Below, one piece after another: positions 17,826 to 29,668 of a stretch of 64,000 nucleotides of DNA. Position numbers and translations under genes: made by a program. The stretch is from Imbricaverruca yamaguchii. Its lineage: Eukaryota; Arthropoda; Thecostraca; Neoverrucidae. How positions within the stretch are numbered: the stretch's first letter is position 1; each line of letters opens with the position of its first letter. The stretch lies in NCBI GenBank assembly GCA_034440575.1, contig JAOTOL010001624.1:636001-700000 (forward strand), given 5' to 3'. The notes beneath the pieces were generated by a model, which was given only the letters and a program-made list of their open reading frames with translations, was not told the DNA's origin and did not search any database.

Positions 17826-18702
17826 CACTACCAACCAGTGTGACAGCAGCAGCCACGCACCGACCACACAACCACCCACCAGTGTGACAGCAGCAGCCAC
17901 GCACCGACCACGACACCACCCACCAGTGTGGCAGCAGCAGCCACGCACCGACCACACAACCACCCACCAGTGTGGCAGCACCAGCCACGTACCGACCACA
18001 CCACCACCCACCAGTGTGACAGCACCAGCCACGCACCGACCACACAACCACCCACCAGTGTGGCAGCAGCAGCCACGTACCGACCACGCCACCACCCACC
18101 AGTGTGGCAGCAGCAGCCGCGCACCGACCACGACACCACCCACCAGTGTGGCAGCAGCAGCCACGCACCGACCACACAACCACCCACCAGTGTGGCAGCA
18201 GCAGTCACGTACCGACCACACCACCACCCACCAGTGTGGCAGCAGCAGCCGCGCACCGACCACACAACCACCCACCAGTGTGGCAGCAGCAGCCACGTAC
18301 CGACCACGCCACCACCCACCAGTGTGGCAGCAGCAGCCGCGCACCGACCACGACACCACCCACCAGTGTGGCAGCAGCAGCAGCCACGTACCGACCACGC
18401 CACCACCCACCAGTGTGACAGCACCAGCCACGCACCGACCACACCACCACCCACCAGTGTGACAGCAGCAGCCACGTACCGACCACGCCACCACCCACCA
18501 GTGTGGCAGCAGCAGCCACGCACCGACCACACAACCACCCACCAGTGTGGCAGCAGCAGCCACGCACCGACCACACAACCACCCACCAGTGTGGCAGCAG
18601 CACCAGCCACGTACCGACCACACCACCACCCACCAGTGTGGCAGCACCAGCCACGCACCGACCACACCACCACCCACCAGTGTGGCAGCACCAGCCACGT
18701 AC
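17826..18702 (-). repeat. 44-bp minisatellite carrying the intron 2 splice donor
   Basis: On the gene strand exon 2 ends GCGTGGTCG and the intron begins GTACGTGGCTGG. The array repeats this every 44 bp: about 19 intronic copies contain TGGTCGGTACGTGG or TGGTCGGTGCGTGG, each a plausible 5' splice site in the same exon-like context. The array starts exactly at the exon edge. Some units have one CAG more or less (41 or 47 bp). Confidence 0.96.
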
Positions 18703-18925
18703 CGACCACGCTCGGCTCCAGGTCGACAAACACGCAACGCGGCACGTGTTTGCCGGCGCCCGTCTCGGCGAAGAAGGTGTTGAAGCTGTCGTCGCCGCCG
18801 CCGATGGTCTTGTCGGACGGCATCTGGCCGTCCGGCTGGATGCCGTGCTCCAGACAGTACAGCTCCCAGCAGGCGTTGCCCATCTGGCAGCCCGCCTGGC
18901 CCAGGTGGATGGAGATGCATTCGCG
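18703..18925 (-). CDS. Alpha-tubulin, exon 2 (residues 2-76)
   Basis: The exon begins CGCGAATGC (Arg2-Glu3-Cys4) directly after the acceptor GTCGGCAG, which is the classic animal intron position between the initiator ATG and codon 2. It encodes [20 protein letters not shown] through [10 protein letters not shown] and ends with the first base of Asp76 at G|GTACGTGG. Lys40 ([12 protein letters not shown]), the acetylation site inside the microtubule lumen, is present. Unusual residues are Leu9, Cys14, Met16, Cys65 and Ser73 where most alpha-tubulins have Val, Val, Ile, Ala and Thr. The changes at 9-16 lie in the first nucleotide-binding loop (GQAGxQ), which is otherwise intact. Confidence 0.97.
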
Positions 18926-19330
18926 CTGCCGACACAGTGCTGCCAGATAAGACAGGGCGCGGCCAGGCGGCAGGACATGTGACAGGTGTCAGGTGACAGG
19001 TGACTGGTGACTGGTGACTGGTGACTGGTGACTGGTAACATTCGCGCTGCCGACACAGTGCTGCCAGATAAGACAGGGCGCGGCCAGGCGGCAGGACATG
19101 TGACAGGTGTCAGGTGACAGGTGACTGGTGACAGGTGACAGGTGACAGGTGACAGGTGACAGGTGACTGGTGACTGGTGACTGATGGCTGGTAACATTCG
19201 TGCTGCCGACACAGTGCTGCCAGATAAGACAGGGCGCGGCCAGGCGGCAGGACATGTGACAGGTGTCAGGTGACAGGTGACTGGTGACAGGTGACAGGTG
19301 ACAGGTGCCAGGTGACAGGTGACAGGTGGC
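18926..19330 (-). repeat. Array duplicating the exon 2 splice acceptor, 3 copies
   Basis: The boundary of intron 1 and exon 2 (ACTGTGTCGGCAG then CGCGAATG on the gene strand) occurs at the real exon and again near 19039 and 19195, at intervals of 121 and 156 bp. Each copy is followed by the same block through GCGGCAGGACATGTGACAGG and then a variable run of 7-bp GGTGACA/GGTGACT units. The duplicated junctions lead into non-coding sequence, so they would be decoy acceptors upstream of the real one. Confidence 0.93.
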
Positions 19331-20024
19331 TGGTGGAGGTGGAGCCGACCGCCAACTTCGCCTGCCATCACGAGGAGAGCACCGGCAACACGTTCTGGGT
19401 TATAGATTGCATCACTGTACGCACATTGAGACAAGGTTGACGTTGCTGATTATGTCCAAAATGCTGTACATGGTTGGAACGTGGATGTTGTCCACTTCCC
19501 AGGATTTTGTTCAAGGGGAGGGCACAGTAAATGCCATGAAACAAATACCAGCATATTTCCAATCATACAGCACTCAGCAATAACACCCCTCTCCTGAGAC
19601 CAAAGTGTCGTGGGTTCAGTGACGGACGTCATCGAGTTGTTTCCGATTACGTCACCGCCAAAGGTGGGGGTAGTGGGGGAGCGGACATTCCTCGGCATTA
19701 TCTAGAGTCTTTCAAGTAGCGCTGAAATCTGCTGATGCAAGATGGCTCCGGAACAGCACATAGTGATTCCCATGGTCGGCTTGTGGTGTAAATTACCGCG
19801 CCGCGCTTCTCATCATGAAGTTGCTCGGCATTGAATCATGCGGATCATGTGGAAAATTCCTCGTGTTTTCCGCCCAGCTGGCCTGGTGATGTTTGTGAAT
19901 CGACGCACCGCCAACTGGATCTGACCAAACACATTCGCGAATACTTCTGCAGGCTTTGAATACCGACAGCAGCGTGATAAATTTCCGTCTACTTGTTGCC
20001 AGTGATGCCCAGGGGCGTCACCAG

Positions 20025-20290
20025 CACTGGGGTCCCTGGGCTCGGACCCCACCTGGGATGTCATGGTGGGGTGATGCCGAAAGGTTGTGGGTTCGAGTCC
20101 CACCTGTCGCTGCTCTTCGCCCGCGGCCAATCGGCGCTCAAAGAACTTGGGGACGCTGTGAGCAAATTTGCCGACTCGTAAAACTTGAATAGCCAACCAA
20201 CCAGCTGCCCCTATAAGGCTGGAGCGCACCTGTGACCTAAAATTAATGAGGTACTTGGCGATAGGAATAAATAAATAAATAAATAAACAT
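20025..20290 (+). mobile_element. SINE, tRNA-derived, family II
   Basis: It contains a B-box-like GGTTCGAGTCCCACC, then GTCGCTGCTCTTCGCCCGCG and CCAATCGGCG, and ends near a run of AATAAATAAATA (20266-20287). The same core occurs at 37150-37315. It resembles a pol III SINE with a tRNA-related head and an A-rich tail. It sits inside the proposed alpha-tubulin intron 1. Confidence 0.65.
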
Positions 20291-20654
20291 ATGTATTTAT
20301 TTATATATATAGCCTCTCAGTTGCTGACTTCAAATAGCTCACAGTATATCATTACATTACACGCTAGAATGATGTCCAGATTCTACGTTGAGCACCGCAG
20401 GTACGTTGCACGTTTGACAGATAGCATCACATCGGCTGGTATTCATCAGCTGTCAACCGTCAGACGTTTGTCGCGTCAAATCGGCCGCAGCGCCGCCGTC
20501 AGGGGGAGACTCCTCTGCACATTGCTGGACGCGCTCTACTGGGGGCACAAACAAGCTGGGCCCAGGCCGACGACCTTGGAGCACGCCGTCCGTGCACTCA
20601 CCGAGCGGTCGATACGGATCAAAACCGCCGGCTTGAGCGGCCACCACAGCCTCT

Positions 20655-23345
20655 GAGTCAGTGGTGGTAAGGGACACGACAGTACCGGACCACGTCACGG
20701 CCACTCGGAACTGACCGAGACACTCGCTACTGAGCGACAGTACCGGACCTCGTCACGGCTACTCGGGACTGACCGAGACCCTCGCTACTGAGCGACAGTA
20801 CCGGACCACGTCACGGTTACTCGGGACTGACCGAGACACTCGCTACTGAGCGACAGTACCGGACCACGTCACGGTCACTCGGAACTGACCGAGACACTCG
20901 CTACTGAGCGACAGTACCGGACCACGTCACGGTCACTCGGAACTGACCGAGACACTCGCTACTGAGCGACAGTACCGGACCACGTCACGGTTACTCGGGA
21001 CTGACCGAGACACTCGCTACTGAGCGACAGTACCGGACCACGTCACGGTTACTCGGGACTGACCGAGACACTCGCTACTGAGCGACAGTACCGGACCACG
21101 ACACGGTTACTCGGAACTGACCGAGACCCTCGCTACTGAGCGACAGTACCGGACCACGTCACGGTTACTCGGGACTGACCGAGACACTCGCTACTGAGCG
21201 ACAGTACCGGACCACGTCACGGTTACTCGGGACTGACCGAGACACTCGCTACTGAGCGACAGTACCGGACCACGTCACGGTTACTCGGGACTGACCGAGA
21301 CACTCGCTACTGAGCGACAGTACCGGACCACGTCACGGCCACTCGGAACTGACCGTGACACTCGGTACTGAGCGACTGTACCGGACCACGTCACGGTTAC
21401 TCGGGACTGACCGAGACACTCGCTACTGAGCGACAGTACCGGACCACGTCACGGCCACTCGGAACTGACCGTGACACTCGGTACTGAGCGACTGTACCGG
21501 ACCTCGTCACGGTTACTCGGAACTGACCGAGACCCTCGCTACTGAGCGACAGTACCGGACCACGTCACGGCCACTCGGAACTGACCGTGACACTCGGTAC
21601 TGAGCGACTGTACCGGACCTCGTCACGGTTACTCGGAACTGACCGAGACCCTCGCTACTGAGCGACAGTACCGGACCACGTCACGGCCACTCGGAACTGA
21701 CCGTGACACTCGGTACTGAGCGACTGTACCGGACCTCGTCACGGTTACTCGGAACTGACCGAGACCCTCGCTACTGAGCGACAGTACCGGACCACGTCAC
21801 GGCCACTCGGAACTGACCGAGACACTCGCTACTGAGCGACAGTACCGGACCACTTCACGGTCACTCGGAACTGACCGAGACACTCGCTACTGAGCGACAG
21901 TACCGGACCTCGTCACGGCCACTCGGAACTGACCGAGACACTCGCTACTGAGCGACAGTACCGGACCACGACACGGCTACTCGGGACTGACCGAGACCCT
22001 CGCTACTGAGCGACAGTACCGGACCACGTCACGGCCACTCGGAACTGACCGAGACACTCGCTACTGAGCGACAGTACCGGACCACGTCACGACCACTCGG
22101 AACTGACCGAGACACTCGCTACTGAGCGACTGTACCGGACCACGACACGGGTACTCGGAACTGACCGAGACACTCGCTACTGAGCGACAGTACCGAACCA
22201 CGACACGGGTACCCGGAACTGACCGAGACACTCGCTACTGAGCGACAGTACCGGACCACGACACGGCTACTCGGAACTGACCGAGACACTCGCTACTGAG
22301 CGACAGTACCGGACCACGACACGGGTACTCGGAACTGACCGAGACACTCGCTACTGAGCGACAGTACCGGACCACGACACGGGTACTCGGAACTGACCGA
22401 GACACTCGCTACTGAGCGACAGTACCGGACCACGACACGGGTACTCGGAACTGACCGAGACACTCGCTACTGAGCGACAGTACCGGACCACGTCACGGCT
22501 ACTCGGAACTGACCGAGACACTCGCTACTGAGCGACAGTACTGGACCACGACACGGCTACTCGGAACTGACCGAGACACTCGGTACTGAGCGACAGTACC
22601 GGACCACGACACGGCTACTCGGGACTGACCGAGACAATCGCTACTGAGCGACAGTACTGGACCACGACACGGCTACTCGGAACTGACCGAGACACTCGCT
22701 ACTGAGCGACAGTACCGGACCACGACACGGCTACTCGGAACTGACCGAGACACTCGCTACTGAGCGACAGTACCGGACCACGACACGGCTACTCGGAACT
22801 GACCGAGACACTCGCTACTGAGCGACAGTACCAGACCACAACACGGCTACTCAAAACTGACCGAGACACTCGCTACTGAGCGACTGTACCGGACCACGAC
22901 ACGGATACTCGGAACTGACCGAGACACTCGCTACTGAGCGACAATACCAGACCACGACACGGCTACTCGGAACTGACCCGAACACTCGCTACTGAGCGAC
23001 AGTACCGGACCACGACACGGCTACTCGGAACTGACCGAGACATTCGCTACTGAGCGACAGTACCGGACCACAACACGGCTACTGGGAACTGACCGAGACA
23101 CTCGCTACTGAGCGACAGTACCGGACCACAACACGGCTACTCGGAACTGACCGAGACACTCGCTACTGAGCGACAGTACCGGACCACGACACGGCTACTC
23201 GGAACTGACCGAGACACTCGCTACTGAGCGACAGTACCGGACCACGACACGGCTACTCGGAACTGACCGAGACACTCGCTACTGAGCGACAGTACTGGAC
23301 CACGACACGGCTACTCGGAACTGACCCGAACACTCGTTACTCAAC
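20655..23345. repeat. 58-bp minisatellite, about 46 copies
   Basis: The unit starts GAGCGACAGTACCGGACCAC and continues GTCACGGTTACTCGG, ACTGACCGAGACACTCGCTACT. The 5' part alternates GTCACGGTT and GTCACGGCC forms and includes a repeated two-unit block at 21340-21790. The 3' part is dominated by GACACGGCTACTCGGAACTG. This shows several rounds of local amplification. It lies in the proposed first intron of alpha-tubulin. Confidence 0.97.
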
Positions 23346-23577
23346 AGCCACGCCAAATGCAGCTGGAGCCACGTACATAGAAATGCTGAGCAGATAACGA
23401 GGCTTGGCTGGTGACAGAAGCAGGCTGCAACGCGACACTGTACTTGTGTGTGGTGATGTCACCGACTTGTCACAGTTTTTGCAGAGCCCCGTTATTTCGC
23501 TGTAGTGTCACCTCTGCCCATATCACAAGACATGGGCAGCCAAGTGAAAATAGAAATAAGCGATTCAACTGTTGGGC

Positions 23578-25735
23578 TGCGATGTATGCGCCAGTTGAAG
23601 GCCGACACCGGCTGCGGTGTATGCGCCAGTTGAAGGCCGACACCGGCTGCGGTGTATGCGCCAGTTGAAGGCCGACACCAGCTGCGGTGTATGCGCCAGT
23701 TGAAGGCCGACACCAGCTGCGGTGTATGCGCCAGTTGAAGGCCGACACCGGCTGCGGTGTATGCGCCAGTTGAAGGCCGACACCAGCTGCGGTGTATGCG
23801 CAAGTTGAAGGCCGACACCGGCTGCGGTGTAAGCGCCAGTTCAAGGCCGACACCAGCCGCAGTGTATGCGCCAGTTGAAGGCCGCAGTGTATGCGCCAGT
23901 TGAAGGCCGACACCGGCTGCGGTGTATGCGCCAGTTGAAGGCCGCAGTGTAAGCGCCAGTTGAAGGCCGACACCAGCTGCGGTGTATGCGCCAGTTGAAG
24001 GCCGCAGTGTTAGCGCCAGTTGAAGGCCGACACTGGCTGCGGTGTAAGCGCCAGTTGAAGGCCGACACCGGCTGCGGTGTAAGCGCCAGTTGAAGGCCGA
24101 CACCAGCCGCAGTGTATGCGCCAGTTGAAGGCCGCAGTGTTAGCGCCAGTTGAGGGCCGACACCAGCTGCGGTGTATGCGCCAGTTGAAGCCCGACACCA
24201 GCTGCGGTGTATGCGCCAGTTGAGGGCCGACACCAGCTGCGGTGCATGCGCCAGTTGAAGGCCGACACCAGCTGCGGTGTATGCGCCAGTTGAAGGCCAA
24301 CACCGGCTGCGGTGTATGCGCCAGTTGAGGGCCGACACCGGCTGCGGTGTATGCGCCAGTTGAAGGCCGACACCAGCTGCGGTGTTAGCGCCAGTTGAAG
24401 GCCGACACCGGCTGCGGTGTAAGCGCCAGTTGAAGGCCGACACCAGCCGCAGTGTATGCGCCAGTTGAAGGCCGCAGTGTATGCGCCAGTTGAAGGCCGA
24501 CACCGGCCGCAGTGCATGCGCCAGTTGAAGGCCGACATCAGCTGCGGTGTATGCGCCAGTTGAAGGCCGACACCAGCTGCGGTGTAAGCGCCAGTTGAAG
24601 GCCGACACCGGCTGCGGTGTATGCGCCAGTTGAAGGCCGCAGTGTTAGCGCCAGTTGAAGGCCGACACCGGCTGCGGTGTATGCGCCAGTTGAAGGCCGA
24701 CACCAGCTGCGGTGTAAGCGCCAGTTGAAGGCCGACACCGGCTGCGGTGTATGCGCCAGTTGAAGGCCGCAGTGTTAGCGCCAGTTGAAGGCCGACACTG
24801 GCTGCGGTGTAAGCGCCAGTTGAAGGCCGACACCGGCTGCGGTGTAAGCGCCAGTTGAAGGCCGACACCAGCCGTAGTGTATGCGCCAGTTGAAGGCCGC
24901 AGTGTTAGCGCCAGTTGAGGGCCGACACCAGCTGCGGTGTATGCGCCAGTTGAAGCCCGACACCAGCTGCGGTGTATGCGCCAGTTGAGGGCCGACACCA
25001 GCTGCGGTGCATGCGCCAGTTGAAGGCCGACACCAGCTGCGGTGTATGCGCCAGTTGAAGGCCGACACCAGCTGCGGCGTATGTGCCAGTTGAAGGCCGA
25101 CACCAGCTGCGGTGTATGCGCCAGTTGAAGGCCGACACCAGCTGCGGTGTATGCGCCAGTTGAAGGCCGACACCAGCTGCGGTGTATGCGCCAGTTGAAG
25201 GCCGACACCAGCTGCGGTGTATGCGCCAGTTGAAGGCCGACACCAGCTGCGGTGTATGCGCCAGTTGAGGGCCGACACCGGCTGCGGTGTATGCGCCAGT
25301 TGAAGGCCGACACCAGCTGCGGTGTTAGCGCCAGTTGAAGGCCGACACCGGCTGCGGTGTAAGCGCCAGTTCAAGGCCGACACCAGCCGCAGTGTATGCG
25401 CCAGTTGAAGGCCGCAGTGTATGCGCCAGTTGAAGGCCGACACCGGCCGCAGTGTATGCGCCAGTTGAGGGCCGACACCAGCTGCGGTGTATGCGCCAGT
25501 TGAAGGCTGCGGTGTATGCGCCAGTTGAAGGCCGACACCAGCTGCGGTGTATGCGCCAGTTGAAGGCCGCAGTGTATGCGCCAGTTGAAGGCCGACACCG
25601 GCTGCGGTGTAAGCGCCAGTTGAAGGCCGACACCAGCCGCAGTGTATGCGCCAGTTGAAGGCCGCAGTGTTAGCGCCAGTTGAAGGCCGACACCGGCTGC
25701 GGCGTCCACGCCAGTCCAGTCGGCAGAGTATGCGC
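23578..25735. repeat. 35/25-bp minisatellite with higher-order structure, about 65 copies
   Basis: The 35-bp unit is GCCAGTTGAAGGCCGACACC plus AGCTGCGGTGTATGC. A shorter 25-bp unit lacks ten bases (GCCAGTTGAAGGCCGCAGTG plus TATGC). Rare variants recur in the same order 765 bp apart, showing a higher-order duplication inside the array (see findings). Confidence 0.97.
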
Positions 25736-25879
25736 CAGCATCTAGCCTGGGCACATGCACAGCCAAGACGTGCTTAACCGAATTCTCACGTCCTGTCCCA
25801 CAGATCTACATAACCTGTCTGTTGCGCAGATCCGCATGCCTTTTTTGTTGCAAATATTTACATATCCACTCTGTCGACA

Positions 25880-26115
25880 GACCTTGGCCAGTGTGATACC
25901 GCACCAGAACAACAGACCATTGCCGGTCAGAGTTACGCCGGAACATTGCCAGTCGGAGGCACACCAGGCCGATACCAGTCGGCAGAACAGCAAATTATTA
26001 CCACTCGGCAGAACAACAGACTATTACCAGCCGGAGATGCACCAGACCATCACCACTCGGAGGTACAACGTATCATTACCAGTCGAGGGTGCAGCAGACC
26101 GCCACCGGTCGGCGG
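25880..26115. repeat. Degenerate tandem repeat, unit about 30-35 bp
   Basis: Loosely repeated blocks of CAGAACAACAGACTATTACC and AGTCGGAGGTACACC type. It is probably an old, decayed minisatellite. Confidence 0.6.
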
Positions 26116-26802
26116 CCGCTGTGGAGACGGAGTCGCTCAGACGACACGGTTTCACACCGCCTGACCAGGTGTGGACCGTCTGGGTCGGCGGGTGAACACC
26201 TGCCCCGCTCCGCCCCCCTCGGGGGTGGGGGGGGCTCCCCTACACTGGCCTGTAGGCCGTCACACTGCCAGCTGGACGCCGTGCTCTGTGGCTGCCACAG
26301 CATGGCGTCGGCGGTTGCCACAACATGACCTCGGCGGCTGCCGCAACATTGCCTTGGCCGCGGACATGTCACCGGCACGCGTGCTATGTCGTCACGCTCA
26401 TGGCGCAGCTCCGCCGGTGGGTCAGGATTTCGTTTTTGCACGCTTTGGTGTACGTGATACTTTGGATACCCAGGATCTTTCCGTGACGATACGGCGGGTG
26501 TGATCTTGGATGTGATGCTAATCTGGCTGAACGCCATCCAAACACCACATTAGCTGCGATCACGACGGATTTTTATCGTAGGTACCGCAGGCCCGGCGGT
26601 AACATAGAGAATGCAGACTTGGCATAGGGATACAATCAATTAATAGCGGGAAGTAAGTGTAATTTGGGCAATAGTCTCAGGAATAAATATGTTTTCTCAA
26701 CGATGCTGCCGAAATAAGAAGAATTAAAAGCAGCAGAACTATTGAGCAGCGGGAAAAGGGCACACATCTAACGGCTTCACGGAAGTCCGGCCGGCTCGAT
26801 AT

Positions 26803-27016
26803 ATGGTGATGAGCCGAGATGCGGCCGTCTCCATGGGAACCGACAGCCGTTAGTGACGTCAGCGGATCGATAATTTGACCGTTGCTGGTGGACGTGACTG
26901 TATTGAACCACAAGAGCAACCGACGCGTAACTCCCCAGTCGCTCCTGGATCGTGCTACAAAGCACACAAGCATCATCTGTTCCCATGGAAACGGCCGCAT
27001 CTCGGCTGATTACCAT
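26803..27016. repeat. 38-bp inverted repeat with 138-bp spacer
   Basis: The left arm (26803-26840) and right arm (26979-27016) are reverse complements with 3 mismatches in 38. The core is GCCGAGATGCGGCCGT and TCCATGGGAAC. It could be a small foldback or MITE-like element. No coding capacity is seen between the arms, and no obvious target duplication. Confidence 0.75.
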
Positions 27017-27118
27017 TTCCTCTGCATCTCCACAACACCTGACCTAACAGCCAGACGCACGCTGGCGTTGCGCTGCGCTGTGTGGCGAAGAGCTTAATTG
27101 CATTGCATTTTGTTGTGT

Positions 27119-27801
27119 CGCATTGCACGCCCAGCGCATCACCTCACTTGTCTGAACAAGCAATTAAAACCTCACTTCCTCTGCTGTCGGACACTCACAG
27201 TGGCGCACCGGAGGGGGGCAGTGGGCCCGGACCACCCCCCATTAGACTAAAGTGCACTTTTGGCCAAAAGTGCCCTTTTGACCGAAAAGTGCCCTCTTGG
27301 CCAGAATGTCCCAAATTTAGCCCAAACATCACCTGCCTTATGTGTCCCGCCTGTGCCAAAGGTGCCCTCTGGGCCCGAAACTGCCCTTTTGGCCTAAAAA
27401 TGGCATTCCCTTGTGCCCTTTCCTGTCCTATGCGGCATGGAAAATTCACGTCCCCCGGTCAACAAACCTTCCAGTGTGCCCCGGGCCGCAAAGTACCCTT
27501 TTGGAGCCGGTCAAGAGCCCTTTTGGAGCCGCCCAAGTGCCATTTTCGGTCCGGGCCCCCATGGAAAAATACTGGGTGCGCGCCTGGACCCTTACTCACT
27601 TCCTTTGTTCCGTTGCTGTCGGACCGCTTCGGTCACGTTGTCCTACTACATTCTACTGCTTACTACAGTGTTGGCTATTATTTTGCCGGTCCCTTGTCGC
27701 GGCGCAGATAGCCCTTATCGCGCGATAGCGGTGTCTAGGTCGTCTGTGCACGCATTGCACGTCCAGTGTGTCACCTCAGTTGCCTGAGCAAGCGATTACC
27801 G
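27119..27801. repeat. Direct repeat pair flanking a degenerate GTGCCC-rich repeat
   Basis: A block of about 50 bp starting CGCATTGCACG and containing ACAAGCAATTA (left) or GCAAGCGATTA (right) occurs at 27119 and 27749. Between them, 27240-27560 is built from imperfect copies of AGTGCCCTTTTGGCC. It may be an old element with terminal direct repeats; I cannot classify it. Confidence 0.45.
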
Positions 27802-28925
27802 GCGTAAGGTGTCTATGTGGTTTATGGGGGGGGGGGGGCTGAAAGATCGCGGATAATGCTCAAAAGCATAAGTGAAGTCGAGTGTTCGTTTGTACCAGCC
27901 ATAGCCACTGAAGTAATGCACTGAGTGTTTGTGTATTCGTGAACCTTCAAGAATGCATGCGAAGTGGAATTGATCTCGGATGCAATGCAGTCATCAAATT
28001 GCTCACTGAAAGCAGACAAAAATCATCACCGTGCACAACACAAACAACCGATTTCTATTTACCACAGGGCACGATATGCTTAGTGGCCGCTGCCGTGCGA
28101 GATTAATTTTCATCTGTCAGGGTTTTGAATACAGCCGCAGCCCCCTTCTTTGAACACATATTGAGTGTCAGTACTTAAGGGAAACTGTTGCAGCAGAGGT
28201 TGGTACATCCAAAAATGAAAAAGGCAGATTGGCTTCGAGTAAGGAAATGAGAAGTGGAAGTGCTGTATCATGCGGTGAATCGCTGATGGAAGTTTCCTGT
28301 GAGCGGTAAAGCCGGTAACCTCTTTCTCTGAAGACATATTAATAGCACTTCAATAATAACATTGGAATAAAAGCACGTCAACACCCAAATGGAAAGAGCT
28401 CATTTAATTATAAGTGTAGAAAATATGGCGATCAATTTTTAAGTCGCGAGCGGATGGGGCCGAGGGTCTAGTGAGCATACTCCTGTGGATATGGTGCAAA
28501 CGTACATCCGGCAGCCTTGCTCAGTTGTCATGCTTGGGAAGCCGTCACAACATTTTTGTCACAGCGCCTCGAGTTCTAATTTATCCACTCATCCACTTAG
28601 AGTCAGATGTGCTGCTTTAAACATCAAAATTAGACCAGCATATCTGACTCTCGGTGGAGAAATTAGGACGCGAAGCGCTGGAGTACAACTTGTAGTGCAG
28701 TGCCGAGAATGTGGTTACCAGGGTGGACCGCGACACTCAGAAGGACCTTGTATCGCATACATTATACACGGGAGTAGTTAGGCCCACTCGGGCTTAATCC
28801 TCGCTCGAAATTAAGGGAGTGTTCTCGAGTAGAATTCCGATCACGTTTCAGCATGTTTCGCTTGCTAGTAGGAGATCGTAAAAGGACAGCAAGCGGGGCA
28901 CGGTGTACACGGATCAAGGTCTACA
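27802..28925. other. Intronic or intergenic stretch, nothing recognised
   Basis: No exon, repeat family or regulatory site could be supported. Confidence 0.4.
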
Positions 28926-28931
28926 AAGTGT

Positions 28932-29145
28932 AATGCCAGTACACGAGACACAGTGCAATGCCAGTACACGAGACTCAGTGTAATGCCAGTACACGAGACG
29001 CGATGCAATGCCAGTACACGAGACACAGCGTAATGCCAGTACACGAGACACAGCGTAATGCCAGTACACAGAGGACGGCGTACACGGGGAAGTGTACACG
29101 GGACAGTGTACACGGGGCAGTGTACACGGGGCAGTGTACACGAGA
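28932..29145. repeat. 25-bp repeat followed by 14-16-bp repeat
   Basis: Five copies of AATGCCAGTACACGAGACAC plus AGTGT at 25-bp spacing, then four copies of GTGTACACGGGGCA-type units. Confidence 0.85.
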
Positions 29146-29464
29146 CACAATATACAAGTCACATAGCATGCACTAGACAGGGTCTTCAGGACGTACAATG
29201 GTGAAGATAAAACACTAAATTGCTTTCAAACTTGCTCAGGTTTGCCCTTTGATACCACCGTGTTGGGCAACACCCTGACTTTGCTAATGCGCATCAACAC
29301 CTGCGCCAAGCTTCATGAGTTTCTGGAAATCAGAAGTACCTTCACTTGATGTGGCAGCTACCATGACCATCCGAGCGTGACGTTGTGGGCTCAGCATGGA
29401 AAAAAATGTACAGTGAACGTGTCATCGTGAGATTCGAGAACCGGTACCGAGAGGGCGACAGTGC

Positions 29465-29668
29465 TGGTCACATCTGACACATCTGAGTGTCTACCTGTGG
29501 TACCGTGCTGGCCCCAGTGCTGGTCACATCTGACACATCTGAGTGTCTACCTGTGGTACCGTGCTGGCCCCAGTGCTGGTCACATCTGACACATCTGAGT
29601 GTCTACCTGTGGTACCGTGCGGGCGCCAGTTTTTTGTCACATCTGACACATCTGAGTGTTTGCATGTG
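29465..29668. repeat. 56-bp minisatellite, about 3.5 copies
   Basis: The unit starts TGGTCACATCTGACACATCT at 29465, 29521 and 29577; a partial copy follows at 29635. Confidence 0.93.

Noticed and set aside
23470..25766. Long minus-strand frames rich in SAFNWRIHRS repeats
   Set aside because: Stop-free 35-bp array; all frames give the same peptide in rotation.
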